This document shows positions 59,873 to 64,000 of a stretch of DNA of 64,000 nucleotides, one piece after another (the first letter of the stretch is position 1; each line of letters begins with the position of its first letter). The notes under the pieces are model-generated. The model saw only the letters and a program-made list of their open reading frames with translations, ran no database searches and was not told where the DNA came from. The DNA lies in contig JAPLEO010000009.1 in NCBI GenBank assembly GCA_026391125.1, forward strand, positions 1-64,000. The letters are read 5' to 3'. The translations under genes and the position numbers were made by a program. Source of the stretch: Bacteroidota bacterium. GTDB taxonomy: Bacteria; Bacteroidota; Bacteroidia; Chitinophagales; Chitinophagaceae.

Positions 59873-60358
59873 TTATTCCTCACTAATAACACCTGTTACA
59901 GTTGTAGTGGTTGTACTATTTTTAACGGTAATATTATTAAATGTAACTGTCGTTTTACCAGCAGCTGAAACACTAACAGTTACCTTGTCACCACTTAACC
60001 CAGTTGATCCATAATTATTAATAGAATACTGATTCCCAACATCTATAGTGCATGCAGAATTGGATATAGTCGCAATTATAGAGGCAAATGGAACAATAGT
60101 ATACACTCCACTTAATGGACGAGTGGTATATGAATAATAGGGATAACTGAAATTAATATGGATATAATCGCCATTACCCTCTAATGCTACTAATGTATTT
60201 GAACCAAACACCACCGCAGGAAAATCATATGTTATACCATTTAAAGTCCATTTTGAAGTTGATACAGGAGTGTCTGCATTTTTTTTGGTACAACTCTGCA
60301 TACCGAAGCAAATCAAAAGGAGAAGGGCTATGTAATAAATAATTCTATTTGTTTTCAT
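59873..60358 (-). CDS. Small lipoprotein of unknown function
   Basis: 161 aa, lipobox ICFGMQSCTKK, beta-rich. Confidence 0.7.
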   Translation of the reverse strand: MKTNRIIYYIALLLLICFGMQSCTKKNADTPVSTSKWTLNGITYDFPAVVFGSNTLVALEGNGDYIHINFSYPYYSYTTRPLSGVYTIVPFASIIATISNSACTIDVGNQYSINNYGSTGLSGDKVTVSVSAAGKTTVTFNNITVKNSTTTTTVTGVISEE

Positions 60359-60479
60359 ATAAATTGGTTTTTAATTATTAAATTCCGAAATCATATACTT
60401 TAGGACTAGTATAAGCTGTGACTGAAGAAGCATACATAAAGCAATTGTGGGGTGCTTACGCCCTTACATCTATTTCATT

Positions 60480-60926
60480 CTATTTCTTTACTATTTTAAA
60501 AGTTTTAGTAGCACTATTAGTTGCAGTACTTGCAGATATAATTGTTATGGTACCAGAACAAACTATTCCGCTTGTCAAATTGGAATAGGATACTGTAAAT
60601 CCCGCAATTGTTGAAGTGATAGATTGACTAAAAACCGAACTTCCGTCTAAATCCTTTATGAGTTTTAAATCAATCTTAACCCCTCCAGTTGGTAATTTAG
60701 AAGTGACATTAATAGTAAAATCCTGAGAGGCCCCTAAAGCGGCAAAGATTCCACTTGTTGGATCAGGATTCATTGTAAAGGTAATTTGAGCTTCTGGAGT
60801 TGGTGGTGGAGTAGAATTACCTCCTCCACCTTTACTGCATGAACTTAACAGTAATATAATTGCACAAATTATAGTCCATTTTAAATACTGACTTTTCCTA
60901 CTTACAAAAATTTGATTATAATACAT
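60480..60926 (-). CDS. Small lipoprotein with Ig-like beta-sandwich character
   Basis: 148 aa, lipobox LLLSSCSKGGGG, beta-rich; 31 bp downstream of the C10 protease gene. Confidence 0.7.
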   Translation of the reverse strand: MYYNQIFVSRKSQYLKWTIICAIILLLSSCSKGGGGNSTPPPTPEAQITFTMNPDPTSGIFAALGASQDFTINVTSKLPTGGVKIDLKLIKDLDGSSVFSQSITSTIAGFTVSYSNLTSGIVCSGTITIISASTATNSATKTFKIVKK

Positions 60927-60957
60927 TTTATCTCTTTGAAAGATGTATGAAATGATT

Positions 60958-63900
60958 TTACCTAACCTTAATAATATGACAAGTATAAATAATTTTACCT
61001 GTTTTAGAATTAACTAACCTCAGCGTGTATTCACCAGTAGCATAACTTGCCATATTGATACTACTTCCTGAGCTTATATTTGTATTTTCGACCAGCTTAA
61101 TTCCATTTACGTTGTACAACTGTGCAACAACTGAATTAATATTAAGCAATTTATAATTGATAATTAATACATCTTTAACTGGGTTTGGATAGATTGAAAC
61201 CGTTTCGTTGGTACTAATATTTATCACCGCAGTTACCACATAATAATAAGCATCTGAGTTAGGGCTTACACAACCGTTTTGAGTAACTTGAACCATATAG
61301 TATCCATCGATAAGCGGCTTATAGTTTTGAGCAGTAATACCAACTAGCGGGCTTGTCCCGTTAAACCATTGATTACCTGTTGCAGATGAACTTACCAAAT
61401 TATTATTTACATCTTTAGTAATGGATGGTTTAGCAGGAGGTTGGTTTACTGTTATTGAAGTAGTTGTACTAGTTGCAGTAGTTGATGTAATACAAGAACT
61501 ATTTGAAGTCATTATACAATAAACTGATGCATTAGAATTTAACGTAGTTGATGTAAATGATGAAGTATTGCTCGTTTGCAAAATACTATTCAGATACCAA
61601 TTATATGTTGGAGAAGTGCCTCCATTCGTTGGTGATGCGCTAAAAGATACTGTACCTCCTGAACAAATTGAATTAGCCGATGAAGTAATAGACACTTTAG
61701 GTGTAACTGTTGTATTGACAGTTACTGTTATATCTAATCTTGGAGAGCTTTCGCAGGCATTAGCCGTTTGTGAAGCATAATAATGGGTACCATTTATCAA
61801 TGTGGTTATAGGTGTTAATGCTATACCACCTGAAGCAGTGGCATACCACTGTCCAGTAGCTAATAAATTACCTACCGTTGATCCGGAACAATAGCTTTGT
61901 GAAGCTACTCCAGTAGGTGCAGCAGTTGTGTTGACTGTAGGTGTAATATCCAACCTTGCGGGACTTTCACAACCATTAACTGTTTGAGAAGCATAGTAAT
62001 GTGTACCATTAACTAACGAAGTTGTGTTTGCTAAAACGGTACCACCTGTTGCAGCTGTATACCATTTTATAGTACTACCTGTAGCTAATAAACTGGACAC
62101 AGTTGTTCCTGAGCAGAAAATTTGTGAAGCTGTTCCGGTAGGGGTAGCAGTTAAATTAACTGTTGCGGTAACATCAAGCCTAGTCTGACTTTCGTATCCA
62201 TTAACTGTTTGCGATGCATAATAATGTGAATTGTTTACCAACGAAGTCGTTGGTAGTAAAGCCGTACCACCTGAAACAACGTTATACCATTTAATTGCTG
62301 TACCAGTTGCAATTAAATCGGCTACTGTTGCTCCCGAACAGTAAGTCTGAGAAGCAGATCCGGTAGGTGCATTGGGTATTAAATTAACTGTTCTGCTTAT
62401 AGACATTTGTAGTAAATATGTTCCTGTTGATCCTTGCCAATATGGAAACAAATGAAAATATACTGTTCCACCTCCGATTATTGAAATATTACCATTAGGC
62501 ACAGCATCAATTAAGTCTGACCAATTTATACCATCGGTTGAAAATCTGAATGCCGCATCTACTGAATATGTATTTCCATCATTACTATTATAAGAATCTT
62601 GCAGTCTAGGACTAATTGTATAATTATACCCACTTGGTAATACAACTTTATAAAAATCAACATCTGTGCTATTATGAAAATTAGAACCTGTTGTATAAAC
62701 ATTTGCACTGTTGTTTGTATAATTAACAGGAAGGTTATATGCCTGAACTAATGTATTATTAACTTCGTAAGGGTCAGCACTATAATTGTATACAGGAGGT
62801 AAAACTGTAATCAAAATTGGGTTTTGATAATTACCTGGACCGGCAAAATACCAGTTATTATCAGAGCCTTTGTATACCACAGTTAATAAGTATGTGCCAG
62901 GATTTACAGTAATTATTTCTGAAAAAGTAAATGGATTATTATAGCGATAATTTGATTTTAATCCTGAAGTTTCACTATAATTACCAAGATTTTGTACCCG
63001 ATTTCCAAAAAAATCAGAAAGCCATAACTCATATTGTCCATAAAAAGTTGAAGTTCCAGTATTAATAACATTGAATGACACAGGTGAAAGTTGCCCTTGT
63101 CTAAAGTTTTCAGGAGTAAAGTTGGTTTGTGCGTAAAGTTGTATTTCCGGACTATATGTAATAGTGAAGGAGCTATAATTAGTGAATGAGCCACCTGAAA
63201 AACTTTGCCAATTGCCATTTGCTGGACGATAGTACAATCTTAAATAATAAACCCCAGGAGTTAATTCAAATTTTTTATCCGGATAGATAAAAGTAAAAGT
63301 ATAATTATTATTTCCTTGTAAGGTTTGAGCTGTTTTTATTTCAATATCATCAATATAAGTTCCACCACTAGTTCCATCACTTTTAAAAACTTTTGCAGAG
63401 ATATCTCCTGAAAAAGCAGCAGATCCATAATTTTTTATTGAAACTGTTGCATTAAAGGTGCTTCCGAAATCTATAGTGTTTCCAGGAAGAAGAGTTATAT
63501 TGCTATACAATCTTAAATCATAAGTAGAACCATTGGTTGGCTTTTGAATTCCAACAATAGCTTGTTGTCCTATAGTCCAGTTTTGTGTACTATTGTTAAT
63601 ATAAGTATTTATTGAATTTATATTCAACCAACAAGAATTAGGATTATTTTCGTAATTGCCCCAACCAAAATTAAAATGAAAATTACCATCGGCATCGTAC
63701 CCATCACAAACAAATGCATGTCCTCCATCATAATAGTCTGATCCTCTATATAAAATAGGCCTTCCAGCTTGAAGTTCAGTTTGCAGTAGACCAACCCATG
63801 CGGCATCGGTTGAATAGTTACTTCTCGATTTTGTTGTTACTGAACTACTGTATCCAAAATAAGTTTTCAAAGCGTTTTCGGCAGAAGCACCACCCCCAGA

Positions 63901-64000
63901 GGTATAAGCGCTACTTCCATTAGGTCCATAATTCATTTCAACACTTACTCCACAATGATACATTAAAGTCGCAACAGCACTATTTGCTGAAGTAAGGCTC
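60958..64000 (-). CDS. C10 family (streptopain-like) cysteine peptidase with repeat region and T9SS C-terminal sorting domain; N-terminus beyond window
   Basis: AVATLMYHCGVSVEMNYGPNGSSA, GRPILYRGSDYYDGGHAFVCDGYDADGNFHFNFGWG; C-terminus NISTNETVSIYPNPVKDVLIINY...YTLRLVNSKTGKIIYTCHIIKVR. Frame stays open to 64000. Confidence 0.92.
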   Translation of the reverse strand, partial: SLTSANSAVATLMYHCGVSVEMNYGPNGSSAYTSGGGASAENALKTYFGYSSSVTTKSRSNYSTDAAWVGLLQTELQAGRPILYRGSDYYDGGHAFVCDGYDADGNFHFNFGWGNYENNPNSCWLNINSINTYINNSTQNWTIGQQAIVGIQKPTNGSTYDLRLYSNITLLPGNTIDFGSTFNATVSIKNYGSAAFSGDISAKVFKSDGTSGGTYIDDIEIKTAQTLQGNNNYTFTFIYPDKKFELTPGVYYLRLYYRPANGNWQSFSGGSFTNYSSFTITYSPEIQLYAQTNFTPENFRQGQLSPVSFNVINTGTSTFYGQYELWLSDFFGNRVQNLGNYSETSGLKSNYRYNNPFTFSEIITVNPGTYLLTVVYKGSDNNWYFAGPGNYQNPILITVLPPVYNYSADPYEVNNTLVQAYNLPVNYTNNSANVYTTGSNFHNSTDVDFYKVVLPSGYNYTISPRLQDSYNSNDGNTYSVDAAFRFSTDGINWSDLIDAVPNGNISIIGGGTVYFHLFPYWQGSTGTYLLQMSISRTVNLIPNAPTGSASQTYCSGATVADLIATGTAIKWYNVVSGGTALLPTTSLVNNSHYYASQTVNGYESQTRLDVTATVNLTATPTGTASQIFCSGTTVSSLLATGSTIKWYTAATGGTVLANTTSLVNGTHYYASQTVNGCESPARLDITPTVNTTAAPTGVASQSYCSGSTVGNLLATGQWYATASGGIALTPITTLINGTHYYASQTANACESSPRLDITVTVNTTVTPKVSITSSANSICSGGTVSFSASPTNGGTSPTYNWYLNSILQTSNTSSFTSTTLNSNASVYCIMTSNSSCITSTTATSTTTSITVNQPPAKPSITKDVNNNLVSSSATGNQWFNGTSPLVGITAQNYKPLIDGYYMVQVTQNGCVSPNSDAYYYVVTAVINISTNETVSIYPNPVKDVLIINYKLLNINSVVAQLYNVNGIKLVENTNISSGSSINMASYATGEYTLRLVNSKTGKIIYTCHIIKVR
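61720..62375 (-). repeat. Three tandem about 75-aa repeats within the C10 peptidase
   Basis: PTG.ASQ.(Y/F)CSG(A/T/S)TV..L(I/L)ATG....WY....GG.AL......L(V/I)N..HYYASQT.N..ES..RLD(V/I)T repeated three times. Confidence 0.85.

Noticed and set aside
56565-64000. Active integrative element or prophage
   Set aside because: No integrase, transposase, structural or replication genes and no attachment-site repeat seen in the window; only a possible remnant is claimed.
1-64000. CRISPR array or cas genes
   Set aside because: No regularly spaced short repeats with unique spacers and no Cas-like proteins; the repeats seen are coding tandem domains or regulatory motifs.

Overview
AT-rich Bacteroidota chromosome window, probably Chitinophagaceae-like (inferred from SusCD genes, T9SS-type C-termini, TAnnTTTG promoters and the overall gene repertoire). 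From left to right it holds: (1) a starch/maltose-type utilisation locus on the minus strand (GH13 amylase, SusC, SusD, SusE, SusF-like) with a dense palindrome cluster upstream and a Nudix/NrtR-like regulator; (2) housekeeping genes (ligA, nnrD/E, asd, obgE, typA, rnhB, ctaA, Sua5-type); (3) a phenylacetyl-CoA epoxidase cluster (TetR-paaE, paaABCD-paaG) whose two promoters share a CTAAC-N4-GTTAG operator-like palindrome; (4) two-component systems, including a LytS/LytTR pair whose intergenic region carries TTTGTGA repeats at 21-bp spacing; (5) peptidases, acyl-CoA dehydrogenase, glycosyltransferase and O-antigen genes; (6) an accessory stretch from about 56.4 kb, opening with a tRNA-like transcription unit (Bacteroidota promoter, class II tRNA-like body with a very long variable region, perfect 21-bp terminator). 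This is followed by HTH/MerR-like proteins, two similar zinc-ribbon proteins, and a secreted C10 (streptopain-like) protease followed by two small lipoproteins. I found no CRISPR array, rRNA, transposase or integrase. The least explained structures are the tRNA-like RNA at 56400-56515, the divergent intergenic region at 43.3-43.8 kb with two bidirectional hairpins, and the LytTR-type repeat array at 37.4-37.6 kb. All family calls come from reading the protein sequence, with no database search.
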